NCBI RefSeq assembly: GCF_003417465.1
Contig: NZ_QVMV01000042.1
Coordinates: 1 to 64,000 of the forward strand
Reading direction: 5' to 3'
DNA from: Wenzhouxiangella sp. 15190
GTDB taxonomy: Bacteria; Pseudomonadota; Gammaproteobacteria; Xanthomonadales; Wenzhouxiangellaceae
DNA length: 64,000 bases
Made by a program: the position numbers and the translations under genes. The notes below the pieces were generated by a model. That model saw nothing but the letters and a program-made list of their open reading frames with translations, searched no databases and was not told the DNA's origin. Of the stretch, positions 46,331 through 54,243 are shown piece after piece (within the stretch, counting starts at the first letter, position 1; every line of letters begins with the position of its first letter).

Positions 46331-46376
46331 GATTCAACTCCCAAAAATAAAACCTTCGGGTACGTAGGATTGCCCC

Positions 46377-46417
46377 CCGAAAAAGAAGGGCCGGCAACCG
46401 CAGAACGGTTCCGGCCC
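46377..46417 (-). terminator. Intrinsic terminator of the TonB receptor gene
   Basis: On the minus strand GGGCCGGAACCG, loop TTCTG, CGGTTGCCGGCCC (one bulge), then TTCTTTTT. It begins 23 nt past the receptor stop. Confidence 0.82.
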
Positions 46418-46439
46418 AAAGAGGAGAGTCAAGCGAACG

Positions 46440-48824
46440 TCAGAAGTTTATGGTGCCCGTCAGCGTGACCGTGCGCGGCGGGCCGTAGAAGGCGTTCATC
46501 ACACCCTCGAGACCCAGCGTCGACTCACTGCCGTCCGGCGTGGCGAACACGTAACCGGAGGTCTTGTACTGCTCGTCGCCGAGGTTGCGCCCGTGCAGGC
46601 CGATTTCGTAGCGCCCGTCGTTGCGCTCCCAGACCAGGTGCAGGTCGTAGAGCGAATAGGCTTCCTGGTCGAGGAACTGCGAGGGAATCTCGAACTGGTG
46701 TGTTTCGCCCCGGTAGGACCAGGCCCCGATAACAGAGAACAGTCCTTCACTACCGAATAGCGCCATAGGCGTTTCATAGCGCATGTTCCAGTGGCCGGTC
46801 CAGTCCGGCGTGTTCTGGAACACGCGCTCATCGGAAACATCCTCGAGCGCGGTATCGCCCGTGGCGGGGTCCGTGACCGAGGTAATGAACTCGTCGTACT
46901 CGGCATCGATGTAACCCAGGGTCAGCATGGTCGTAAGGGCATCACCCTGGGTGGCCAGGTTACTACCCAGCAGGGCGTTCAGTTCCAGCTCCACACCCTG
47001 GACGGTGGCTTCACCGGCATTGGTCGTGACACCGGCGAAGGTGTCGGAAACGCCGTCGCCGTCGGTATCGACCCCGATCGAACCGGGCACCTGGATATCG
47101 GTGTAGTCGCTGTAGAAGAACGCCAGACTGGTGTTGACGCGACCGTCGGCGAACGACGACTTGGCGCCGATCTCGTAGGTATCGACTGTTTCGGGCTCGA
47201 AGCGCATGAACTCGAAGACTTCGTCTTCACTGACCGTACCGTCACCATTGAAGTCCGGTGCTGCGGTGGTCAGTCCGCGCGGGTCAAAGCTGCCGCCCTT
47301 GAAGCCCTGGCTCCAGGAAACGTAGAGATTGTGCTGGTCGTTAGGCTGCCAGGCCAGGCTGGCGCGCGGCGTGAACTCCGAGAAAGTATCCGAGCCCCGG
47401 AAATCGGAATCGATCGAGAGAATGGTCGGGTCACCGCCAAAGTAGGAGGATCTGCCCAGCATGGTCTGACGCAGCACGCGCGAGGAGCGCTCATCTTCCG
47501 TGTAGCGTCCACCCACCGACAGCTCGAGTCCGGTATTCAGGTCAAACATGTTGGCCAGATCGAAGCTGGCATCGGCGAAGACCGACCAGGTTTCGGTATC
47601 GACGTCGCCCAGGGTGAAAGCATTGAGCTCGGGCAAACCGAGCAGCTCACCGGTCTGGAACAGACGCACATCGAACGGCCCGAAGGCGTTGGCATCCAGG
47701 TAGTAGAAACCAGCGACACCGCTGACGTTATCGCCGGTGAAGTTGAGCTGGAACTCCTGGCTGAACTGCTCGTTGTCATAGATCGTGGCCACATCCAGGT
47801 CGACCGGCGGCAACGCCTCGAAGTCGATCTGATTGATGGTCTCGTCAGCGCGCCAGGCAGTGATGCTCTTGAACAGCCAGCTGGGGTTGATGTCGTACTC
47901 GACCAGCAGGCTCAGTCCTTCCTGCTCGGTCTCGTTCTCACCCCGCATGCCGCCGCGGGAATCGTAGACATCGTCGAGCACGGGGGCGCCAGAGAACAGG
48001 CCCGGGATCAGGCGATGGCCGCCCACCGGATTGGAATCATCCTTGTAGTAGTCGCCCGACAGGCGCATGAACAGGTTGTCGCCCGGCGTCCACTCCATGC
48101 TGGCGCGGGCGGCCATGACTTCCTTGTTGTAGTTCTCGAGGCCCGTCGTCAGGTTCTTGCCGAAACCGTCGCGATTGAACGTGGCCAAGGCACCACCGAT
48201 GGCGAGCGTATCGCCGATCGGCGTCTCGCCCTTGACCACCAGGTCGGCCTGGGAGTAACTGCCCACGCTGGCACGAACGCTGGCCGAAGGCTCTCGGCCC
48301 AGGCGCTTGGTCACGTATTTGACCGCACCGCCGATGGTGTTGCGACCATAGAGGGTGCCCTGGGGACCGCGCAGCACTTCGACCCGCTCCACGTCATAGA
48401 TGTCGAGCACGGCCCCCTGCGGACGGTTGAGGTAGACATCGTCAATGTAGACGCCGACTCCGGCCTCGAAACCGGCGACCGGATCCTGCTGGCCGACACC
48501 GCGGATGAAAGCGGTTAGCGTGTTGCTGGTACCCCTGGAGACTTCCATGGTCGTATTGGGTACGACCTGATTGAGATAGGTAATGTCCTGGGCGCCGGAC
48601 TCTTCCAGGTTCTCACCCGAAAGTGCAGTCACAGAAATCGGCACGTCCTGCAGGCGCTCAGTGCGGCGCCGGGCCGTCACCTGGATGTGTTCGAGCTCGG
48701 AGGACTGCTCCGAGTCCTCCTCTTCAGTAACGTCGGAGGATTCGTCCTGCGCATAAACGCTGCAGGTCATCGCCAGGCCCATGGCAACGGCGAGGCTCAG
48801 TTGTGACAGCTTCAGTGATTTCAT
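46440..48824 (-). CDS. TonB-dependent outer-membrane receptor
   Basis: A 794-aa receptor. A signal peptide (LSLAVAMGLAMTCSVYAQ) is followed by an acidic stretch, then a plug domain (about residues 50-170: IQVTARRRTERLQDVPISV, YIDDVYLNRPQGAVLD, VEVLRGPQGTLYGRNTIGG) and a beta-barrel ending TVTLTGTINF with terminal Phe. The ATG at 48824 has GGGAG 5 nt upstream; the GTG two codons earlier overlaps that site and is disfavoured. It is divergent from a GntP permease with a palindromic operator between them. Ligand unknown. Confidence 0.93.
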   Translation of the reverse strand: MKSLKLSQLSLAVAMGLAMTCSVYAQDESSDVTEEEDSEQSSELEHIQVTARRRTERLQDVPISVTALSGENLEESGAQDITYLNQVVPNTTMEVSRGTSNTLTAFIRGVGQQDPVAGFEAGVGVYIDDVYLNRPQGAVLDIYDVERVEVLRGPQGTLYGRNTIGGAVKYVTKRLGREPSASVRASVGSYSQADLVVKGETPIGDTLAIGGALATFNRDGFGKNLTTGLENYNKEVMAARASMEWTPGDNLFMRLSGDYYKDDSNPVGGHRLIPGLFSGAPVLDDVYDSRGGMRGENETEQEGLSLLVEYDINPSWLFKSITAWRADETINQIDFEALPPVDLDVATIYDNEQFSQEFQLNFTGDNVSGVAGFYYLDANAFGPFDVRLFQTGELLGLPELNAFTLGDVDTETWSVFADASFDLANMFDLNTGLELSVGGRYTEDERSSRVLRQTMLGRSSYFGGDPTILSIDSDFRGSDTFSEFTPRASLAWQPNDQHNLYVSWSQGFKGGSFDPRGLTTAAPDFNGDGTVSEDEVFEFMRFEPETVDTYEIGAKSSFADGRVNTSLAFFYSDYTDIQVPGSIGVDTDGDGVSDTFAGVTTNAGEATVQGVELELNALLGSNLATQGDALTTMLTLGYIDAEYDEFITSVTDPATGDTALEDVSDERVFQNTPDWTGHWNMRYETPMALFGSEGLFSVIGAWSYRGETHQFEIPSQFLDQEAYSLYDLHLVWERNDGRYEIGLHGRNLGDEQYKTSGYVFATPDGSESTLGLEGVMNAFYGPPRTVTLTGTINF

Positions 48825-48926
48825 TTCCACTCCCTATAATCGAAGGCTTGCTCGCAGATTCATGCCGCTTCCGCGAACTGCGAAGCGACCGACACGGCTT
48901 GCAGACTAGACAAGCTGCCCGGCCAT

Positions 48927-48951
48927 GTAACTTGTACCTTGGTACAGTTAC
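48927..48951. promoter_or_regulatory. Palindromic operator candidate between the TonB receptor and GntP permease
   Basis: The core TGTACC-TT-GGTACA is a perfect 6+6 inverted repeat, extended to GTAAC...GTTAC with one extra base on the left. Its position in the 181-nt divergent gap fits a local transcription factor, perhaps GntR or TetR type. No such regulator gene lies alongside. Confidence 0.55.
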
Positions 48952-49005
48952 GCACCGCGACGGGCCTTGCCAACATGGCCGCGAATTCATGCGGAAGCAT
49001 CCATC

Positions 49006-50319
49006 ATGCTCAGCCTGATCGGCCTGTTGGGCGGCCTCGCTCTATTGATCGTACTCGTCATGCGCGGCATGAGCCTGTTCGTGGCCACCCCCCTGTGCGC
49101 CCTGCTGGTCGCATTGACCAGCAATATCGCCTTGCTGCCGCCGCTGGCCGCGGAAGGCCAGGCCGACCTGATCACCCAGTACATGGACGGCTTCACCGGC
49201 TTCATCGCCTCCTGGTTTTTCGTCTTTCTGCTGGGGTCGCTGTTCGGCAAGATGATGGAATCATCCGGCGGCGCCGAATCGGTCGCCCACTGGATCATTC
49301 GCCGCCTGGGCACGAAACAGGCCGCGCTGGCCGTCGTGCTGGCCTGCGCCGTGCTGACCTACGGCGGGGTGAGCCTGTTCGTGGTCGCTTTCTCGGTCTA
49401 CCCGATGGCGCTGGCCCTCTTCCGCGACGCCGATCTGCCGCGGCGCTTCATTCCGGCTACCCTGGCCTTCGGCTCGGTGACCTTCACCATGACCTCGGCC
49501 GGATCACCCGAAATCCAGAACTGGATTCCGATCGAGCATCTGGGCACCGGCCCGCTGGCGGCCTGGCAGGCCAGCCTGGTGGTCGCCATCTTCATGGCCA
49601 CCACCGGTTATGTCTGGTTGCAGTGGATGCTCAAGCGCGCCGTCGAGCGCGGCGAGTCGTTTGAAGAGCGCGAAGTCGACCCCGAGAGCGGACGCGACGA
49701 TCTGCCCAATCCCATAGTCGCCCTGGTTCCCCTGATCCTGGTCCTCGGATTCTCCTTCACCTTGCACGACCGCCTGGGTATTTCCGCACTGATCGTCGCG
49801 CTGCTGGCCGGCTGCATCGGTGCGGCGGCCATCAACCTGCGCCATCTGCATCAGCCAGGACTGGCACTGACCGAAGGCGGCGTGGGCGCATTGGTCGCCA
49901 TCGGCAACACGGCTGCCGTGGTCGGCTTCGGCACGGTCGCCAAGGTATCGCCCGCGTTCGACGCCGCGGTGGTCTGGGTCACCGGATTGCCGGGCAACGG
50001 CCTGGTCAGCGCCGCCATCGCCGTTTCGGCGATCGCCGCCATGACCGGCTCGGCCTCCGGCGGCCAGGCCATCGCCCTGCCTATCCTGGGACCGCACTAC
50101 GTCGACGCCGGCGTCGATCCCGACCAGTTGCATCGGGTCGTCTCGATTTCCTCGGGCGCGCTCGATTCGCTGCCGCACAACGGCTACGTGGTCACCACCA
50201 TCCGCGCCATCTGCAACGAAACCCATTCGGGCGCCTACCCGGCCATGGGGGCACTGACCGTGCTGATCCCGGTCGCCGGCCTGATCCTCTGCCTGGGGCT
50301 GTTCGCGCTGGGGCTTTGA
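49006..50319 (+). CDS. GntP-family permease
   Basis: A 437-aa inner-membrane transporter with about 12 hydrophobic segments. It shows the GntP-type FVFLLGSLFGKMMESSGGAESVA near the N-terminus, LTYGGVSLFVVAFSVYP, and SGALDSLPHNGYVVTT near the C-terminus. Family members carry gluconate, hydroxybutyrate or other small organic acids; the substrate here is not determinable. ATG at 49006 with GGAAG 9 nt upstream. Divergent from the TonB receptor. Confidence 0.88.
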   Translation: MLSLIGLLGGLALLIVLVMRGMSLFVATPLCALLVALTSNIALLPPLAAEGQADLITQYMDGFTGFIASWFFVFLLGSLFGKMMESSGGAESVAHWIIRRLGTKQAALAVVLACAVLTYGGVSLFVVAFSVYPMALALFRDADLPRRFIPATLAFGSVTFTMTSAGSPEIQNWIPIEHLGTGPLAAWQASLVVAIFMATTGYVWLQWMLKRAVERGESFEEREVDPESGRDDLPNPIVALVPLILVLGFSFTLHDRLGISALIVALLAGCIGAAAINLRHLHQPGLALTEGGVGALVAIGNTAAVVGFGTVAKVSPAFDAAVVWVTGLPGNGLVSAAIAVSAIAAMTGSASGGQAIALPILGPHYVDAGVDPDQLHRVVSISSGALDSLPHNGYVVTTIRAICNETHSGAYPAMGALTVLIPVAGLILCLGLFALGL

Positions 50320-50320
50320 A

Positions 50321-50513
50321 GACTTAAAGTGTGAAGTTTTAAGTGTGAAGTTTTAAGTGTGAAGTGTGAAGTGGCGGGCGTTAGGTCGGTGGTTCAGGTT
50401 TTATATCTCGAGGCTTGCGATCGGCACGGCTCGTGTTAGGTGTTAGGCGTTATCGCAAAGCCATCTCATTGATTCTTAACACTTTACACTTAACACTTCA
50501 CACTCAGCGTGTA
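50321..50513. repeat. GTGTGAAGTTTTAA-word inverted repeat (family R4)
   Basis: The left arm (50321-50373) is tandem 14-bp words AAGTGTGAAGTTTT, breaking into 7-bp GTGTGAA words. The right arm (50473-50513) is the complementary TTAACACTTTACAC and TTAACACTTCACAC. The centre has a second word set (GTTAGGTGTTAGGCGTTA). It fills most of the 321-nt gap before the AbgT transporter. No gene seen. Confidence 0.85.
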
Positions 50514-50640
50514 ACGCTGTCTCCCCGGCCCAGCCACCCCCCGAGCGCTCCCTCGGCAGCAGACAGCCGGCGGGCCCGTGCGCTATCATGCCGGGTCGCT
50601 GCCACGGCGGCATTCCGGACCAAACGCAGGGACTGACATC

Positions 50641-52233
50641 GTGAGCAATTACGACAACTCGGCGGCCGCGACCGCCCGGCGAAACTGGTTTACCCGCTTT
50701 CTGGACGTCGTCGAGTGGCTCGGCAATCTCCTGCCTCACCCGGTCACCCTGTTCGCCATCCTCGCGACCGCCATGGTCTTCCTGTCGGGCTTTTTCGGCT
50801 GGATCGGGCTGAGCGTCGAAGATCCCCGGCCCAGCGCGGGCGCCGGCGCCACCATCGAGGCCGTCAGCCTGCTCAACCCCGAGGGCCTGCGACGAATCCT
50901 GGGCGGCCTGGTCGACAACTTCGTCAACTTCGCCCCGCTCGGTGTGGTGCTGGTCGCCATGCTCGGTGTCGGCGTGGCCGAGAAGTCGGGTCTGCTGTCG
51001 GCGATGGTGCGCGGCATCGTTCTGTCGGCACCGAAGCACGTGGTCACCGTGGCGGTCGTCTTCGCCGGCGTGCTATCGAACACCGCCTCGGAAATGGGCT
51101 ATGTCGTGCTGGTTCCGCTTGGCGGCGCCATCTTCCTGGCCCTGGGCCGGCATCCCCTGGCCGGCATGGCCGCGGCTTTCGCCGGGGTATCGGGCGGCTA
51201 CAGCGCCAACCTCCTGCTCGGCACCATCGACCCGTTGCTGGCCGGTATCACCGAGGAAGCCGCCCAGCTCATTGATCCGGGCTACACCGTGTACGCCACC
51301 GCCAGTTGGTATTTCATGATCGTGTCGACCTTCATGATCACCATCATCGGCTCACTGGTGACCACCTTCATCGTCGAGCCCAAGCTGGGCGAGTACGACG
51401 ACTCCAATGCCGATCCCTCGGTACTCGACGACAGCCAGATGAAGCCGCTTACCGGCTCGGAGAAAAAGGGCCTGGGCACCGCCCTGTTCACCACCGTCGC
51501 CTTGCTGGGATTGATCGCCCTGCTGGTCGTACCGGAAAACGGCATTCTGCGCGACCCGGACGCCGGCGGAGGCTTCCTCGAATCCTCCGGCCCGTTCTTC
51601 GATTCGATCGTCGCCTGGATCTTCATCTTCTTCCTGGTTGTCGGCTTCGCCTACGGCAAGGTCGTGGGCACGATGAGGAACGACCGTGATGTCATCGACG
51701 GCATGTCTTCGGCCATCTCGACCCTCGGCCTCTACGTCGTGCTGGTGTTCTTTGCCGCCCAGTTCGTGGCCTTCTTCGGCTGGTCCAACCTCGGTCTGAT
51801 CACGGCCGTGACCGGCGCGGAGTTCCTGCAGAACATCGGCCTGACCGGACCGCTGGTGTTCGTGCTGTTCATCATCATGTGCGGCATCGTCAACCTGTCT
51901 CTGGGTTCGGCCTCGGCGCAGTGGGCGGTCACCGCCCCGATTTTCGTGCCCATGCTGATGTTTATCGGTTACTCACCAGAGGTCATCCAGACCGCCTACC
52001 GCATCGGCGATTCGACCACCAACATCATCACCCCGATGATGAGCTACTTCGGGCTGATCCTGGCCTGGGCGACACGCTACGACAAGAAGTTCGGCATCGG
52101 CACCCTGATCGCCACCATGCTGCCCTACTCGATCTTCTACTTCATAGGCTGGAGCCTGCTGTTCCTGCTTTGGGTATTCGGTCTCGATCTGCCGGTCGGC
52201 CCGGGTTCGCCCACCTACTACGAAGCGCCATGA
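50641..52233 (+). CDS. AbgT-family transporter
   Basis: A 530-aa inner-membrane transporter of the AbgT family (p-aminobenzoyl-glutamate uptake in E. coli, drug or folate-intermediate efflux in others). The N-terminal WLGNLLPHPVTLFAILA, the NFAPLGVVLVAMLGVGVAEKSG segment, and the C-terminal VTAPIFVPMLMFIGYSPEV and GDSTTNIITPMMSYFGLIL are family marks. I chose the GTG at 50641 (SNYDNSAAATARRNW). An upstream ATG at 50578 adds an unrelated Arg-rich stretch. It overlaps the DUF971 gene by 4 nt. Confidence 0.9.
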   Translation: MSNYDNSAAATARRNWFTRFLDVVEWLGNLLPHPVTLFAILATAMVFLSGFFGWIGLSVEDPRPSAGAGATIEAVSLLNPEGLRRILGGLVDNFVNFAPLGVVLVAMLGVGVAEKSGLLSAMVRGIVLSAPKHVVTVAVVFAGVLSNTASEMGYVVLVPLGGAIFLALGRHPLAGMAAAFAGVSGGYSANLLLGTIDPLLAGITEEAAQLIDPGYTVYATASWYFMIVSTFMITIIGSLVTTFIVEPKLGEYDDSNADPSVLDDSQMKPLTGSEKKGLGTALFTTVALLGLIALLVVPENGILRDPDAGGGFLESSGPFFDSIVAWIFIFFLVVGFAYGKVVGTMRNDRDVIDGMSSAISTLGLYVVLVFFAAQFVAFFGWSNLGLITAVTGAEFLQNIGLTGPLVFVLFIIMCGIVNLSLGSASAQWAVTAPIFVPMLMFIGYSPEVIQTAYRIGDSTTNIITPMMSYFGLILAWATRYDKKFGIGTLIATMLPYSIFYFIGWSLLFLLWVFGLDLPVGPGSPTYYEAP

Positions 52234-52589
52234 CCGACCGACAGCCGCTAGAACTGCGCTACGAGCGCGCCAGGCGCGTGCTGGTGGTGGCCTTCGACGA
52301 TGGCGAGCAGTTCGAACTGCCGGCGGAGTACCTGCGAACCCACTCGCCCTCGGCCGAGGTGCGCGGCCACGGCCTGTCGGAACCGAAACTGTTGACCGGC
52401 AAGAAAGACGTCGACATCACCGCGATCGAGCCGGTCGGCAGCTACGCCGTGCAGATCCGCTTCGACGACGGTCACGATACCGGCATCTATTCATGGTCTT
52501 TCCTTTATGATCTGGGCAGGAACATGGACGCCAACCTGGCCCGCTACCGGAGTCGCCTGAGTGACGCCGGCCTGGACGAGGATCGCTGA
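52230..52589 (+). CDS. DUF971 protein (gamma-butyrobetaine hydroxylase N-domain-like)
   Basis: A 119-aa small protein with the DUF971 core: LRYERARRVLVVAFDDGEQFELPAEYLR, ITAIEPVGSYAVQIRFDDGHDTGIYSWSFLYDLG. The domain resembles the N-terminal unit of 2-oxoglutarate dioxygenases and often sits beside ubiE in proteobacteria. Function unknown. ATG overlaps the AbgT stop. Confidence 0.88.
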   Translation: MTDRQPLELRYERARRVLVVAFDDGEQFELPAEYLRTHSPSAEVRGHGLSEPKLLTGKKDVDITAIEPVGSYAVQIRFDDGHDTGIYSWSFLYDLGRNMDANLARYRSRLSDAGLDEDR

Positions 52590-52620
52590 CTCCTGAATCC
52601 TGACTCCTCGCCCTGAATCA
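52590..52620. repeat. Short CCTGAATCCTGACT-word tract
   Basis: Degenerate tandem words CTCCTGAATCCTGACTCCT and CCCTGAATCA fill the 47-nt gap between DUF971 and ubiE. They recall family R5 but lack a second arm. It may be an eroded copy or chance. Confidence 0.4.
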
Positions 52621-52636
52621 CAACGAGCACGAACAG

Positions 52637-53362
52637 ATGACCGACTTTGGCTACCGCGACGTATCACCCGAGGAGAAGACGCAGTTGGTCGATCGCGTCT
52701 TCTCTTCGGTGGCGAAGCGCTACGACTTGATGAACGACCTGATGAGCCTGGGCATTCACCGGCTCTGGAAGCGGCACTTCGTGGCGACCTGCGGCATTCG
52801 AGCGGGCCACAAACTGCTCGACCTGGCCGGGGGAACCGGCGACATTGCGAAACTCGCACGCGAGCGCGGTGCCGATGTGATCGTTGCCGACATCAATCGA
52901 GAAATGCTCGCCACCGGCCGCTCGCGGATGGACGCCAAGGGCCTGGTCGGGGGCCTGGAGTGGTTGCAGGTCAATGCCGAGGCCCTGCCTTTCGCCGCCA
53001 ACCATTTCGACCACCTCACCATCGCCTTCGGCCTGCGCAACGTAACCTGGCGCGACACGGCCCTGGCCGAAATGTACCGGGTACTCAGGCCCGGCGGCCG
53101 GGTGCATATCCTGGAATTCTCGAAAGTCGGCCTGCCGGCACTGGCGAAGGTCTACGACACATGGTCGTTCCAGGTGCTGCCGCGTCTGGGGGCACAGATT
53201 GCCGGCGATGCCGAAAGCTACCAGTACCTGGCCGAGTCGATCCGCCGCTTTCCCGATCAGCCCACCCTGGCCGAGCAGATGCGCGAGGCCGGCTTCGAGC
53301 GGGTGGATTGGTCGAACCTTTCCGGCGGCATCTGTGCGATTCACCGTGGCGCCAAAGTCTAA
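52637..53362 (+). CDS. ubiE: Ubiquinone/menaquinone biosynthesis C-methyltransferase UbiE
   Basis: A 241-aa SAM-dependent methyltransferase acting on demethylated quinol rings. Seen: FGYRDVSPEEKTQLVDRVFSSVAKRYDLMNDLMS, the SAM loop LLDLAGGTGDIAKLA, and the family signatures FGLRNVTWRD and LRPGGRVHILEFSK. The stop codon abuts the inverted-repeat element that separates it from ubiJ. Confidence 0.96.
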   Translation: MTDFGYRDVSPEEKTQLVDRVFSSVAKRYDLMNDLMSLGIHRLWKRHFVATCGIRAGHKLLDLAGGTGDIAKLARERGADVIVADINREMLATGRSRMDAKGLVGGLEWLQVNAEALPFAANHFDHLTIAFGLRNVTWRDTALAEMYRVLRPGGRVHILEFSKVGLPALAKVYDTWSFQVLPRLGAQIAGDAESYQYLAESIRRFPDQPTLAEQMREAGFERVDWSNLSGGICAIHRGAKV

Positions 53363-53627
53363 ACTAATGAGATCCTTGATCAGCAGGCCTTCAGAGTTTC
53401 GGATGCGTTCGCCTGGAAGGCGTGTCGGCGAAGGCATAGTGGCGCTACGTCGAGCCGACACAACGCAGCAGGCGGACGCATCCGAATCTCCCGGAGGGCT
53501 TGCACTGAAGCGTCCGTGGACTGCGTTCTCGACACTTGATGTAGAGTGGCTACACCGGCGCGTCGACGCCTTGGCACGAACGCTTCAGAGCAAGCTGAAT
53601 GCCTGCTGATCAAGGATCTCATTAGTT
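53362..53627. repeat. 266-bp element with 27-bp perfect terminal inverted repeats and two internal hairpins (R7)
   Basis: The ends 53362-53388 and 53601-53627 are exactly complementary over 27 bp, and pairing resumes for 5 bp after one mismatch. Inside lie hairpin I (53398-53414 with 53470-53486, 16 of 17 pairs) and hairpin II (53498-53513 with 53580-53595, 15 of 16), each with further inner pairing (GTGTCGGC/GCCGACAC; TGTAG-AGTGG-CTACA). The whole folds as a three-way junction. It begins at the ubiE stop and ends 4 nt before ubiJ. No protein-coding signal. Confidence 0.88.
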
Positions 53628-53631
53628 AGGG

Positions 53632-54243
53632 ATGAGCCGCTACCTCACACCGCTGCCGAGCATGCTGGCCGCTGGCATCGAGCAGGCGATCGCACGCGCC
53701 GCCGCACTCGACGACAAGGCCCCGCAGCGACTCGCCCCGCTAAAGGACAAGGTCGTTCGGCTGAAACTCAAGGGCCTGGGGATCGACCTGTATTTCCGCG
53801 GCCACGAAGACACCCTGGGCGTAAGCGCCGAGGACGACACACCGCCCGATACCAGCATCAGCGGCACGCCGGTGGCCCTGCTGGCCATGGCCGTGCCGGA
53901 CTGGCGCGCCCCCGGCAGCGGGGTACGGATCGAGGGCGAGGCCGGCACCGGCCAGGCCTTCGAAAAGCTGCTCAAGCAGCTCGACCCCGACTGGGAGTCG
54001 ATGTTCGTCGAACGCTTCGGCCCGGTCGTGGGCCACCAGCTCTGGCGCATGCTCACCGACGCGCGCGCCGGCGCCCGGCATGTCTCGAACACCGCGGCCG
54101 ATCAGGCCGCGCGCTTCCTGCGCGAGGAATCGGGCCTGCTCGTCATGCGCGAGGAGGTCGACGATTTCGTGCACCAAGTCGACGAATTGCGGGAAGCGGT
54201 CGATCGGCTCGAAGCGCGCCTGCGCCGCCGGAGCCGCACATGA
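53632..54243 (+). CDS. ubiJ: Ubiquinone biosynthesis accessory factor UbiJ
   Basis: A 203-aa SCP2-domain lipid-binding protein of the Ubi complex that presents hydrophobic ubiquinone intermediates. The SCP2-like region spans about residues 20-120 (VVRLKLKGLGIDLYFRG, DTSISGTPVALLAMA). The C-terminus is a coiled coil (FVHQVDELREAVDRLEARLRRR). It lies between ubiE and ubiB, as in E. coli. The stop overlaps ubiB by 4 nt. The ribosome site is poor (TTAGGG directly before the ATG), a result of the neighbouring element. Confidence 0.9.
   Translation: MSRYLTPLPSMLAAGIEQAIARAAALDDKAPQRLAPLKDKVVRLKLKGLGIDLYFRGHEDTLGVSAEDDTPPDTSISGTPVALLAMAVPDWRAPGSGVRIEGEAGTGQAFEKLLKQLDPDWESMFVERFGPVVGHQLWRMLTDARAGARHVSNTAADQAARFLREESGLLVMREEVDDFVHQVDELREAVDRLEARLRRRSRT

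Noticed and set aside
46791-48518. Plus-strand frame (575 codons) opposite the TonB receptor
   Set aside because: Antisense shadow; the receptor on the minus strand has signal peptide, plug and barrel end.
50321-50513. CRISPR array
   Set aside because: The direct words are 7-14 bp, contiguous without spacers, and have a complementary set in inverted orientation. No cas genes in the window.
53398-53609. Small protein gene inside the ubiE-ubiJ element
   Set aside because: Short frames exist on both strands, but the DNA is almost entirely inverted repeats, and no frame has a ribosome site or a recognisable domain.
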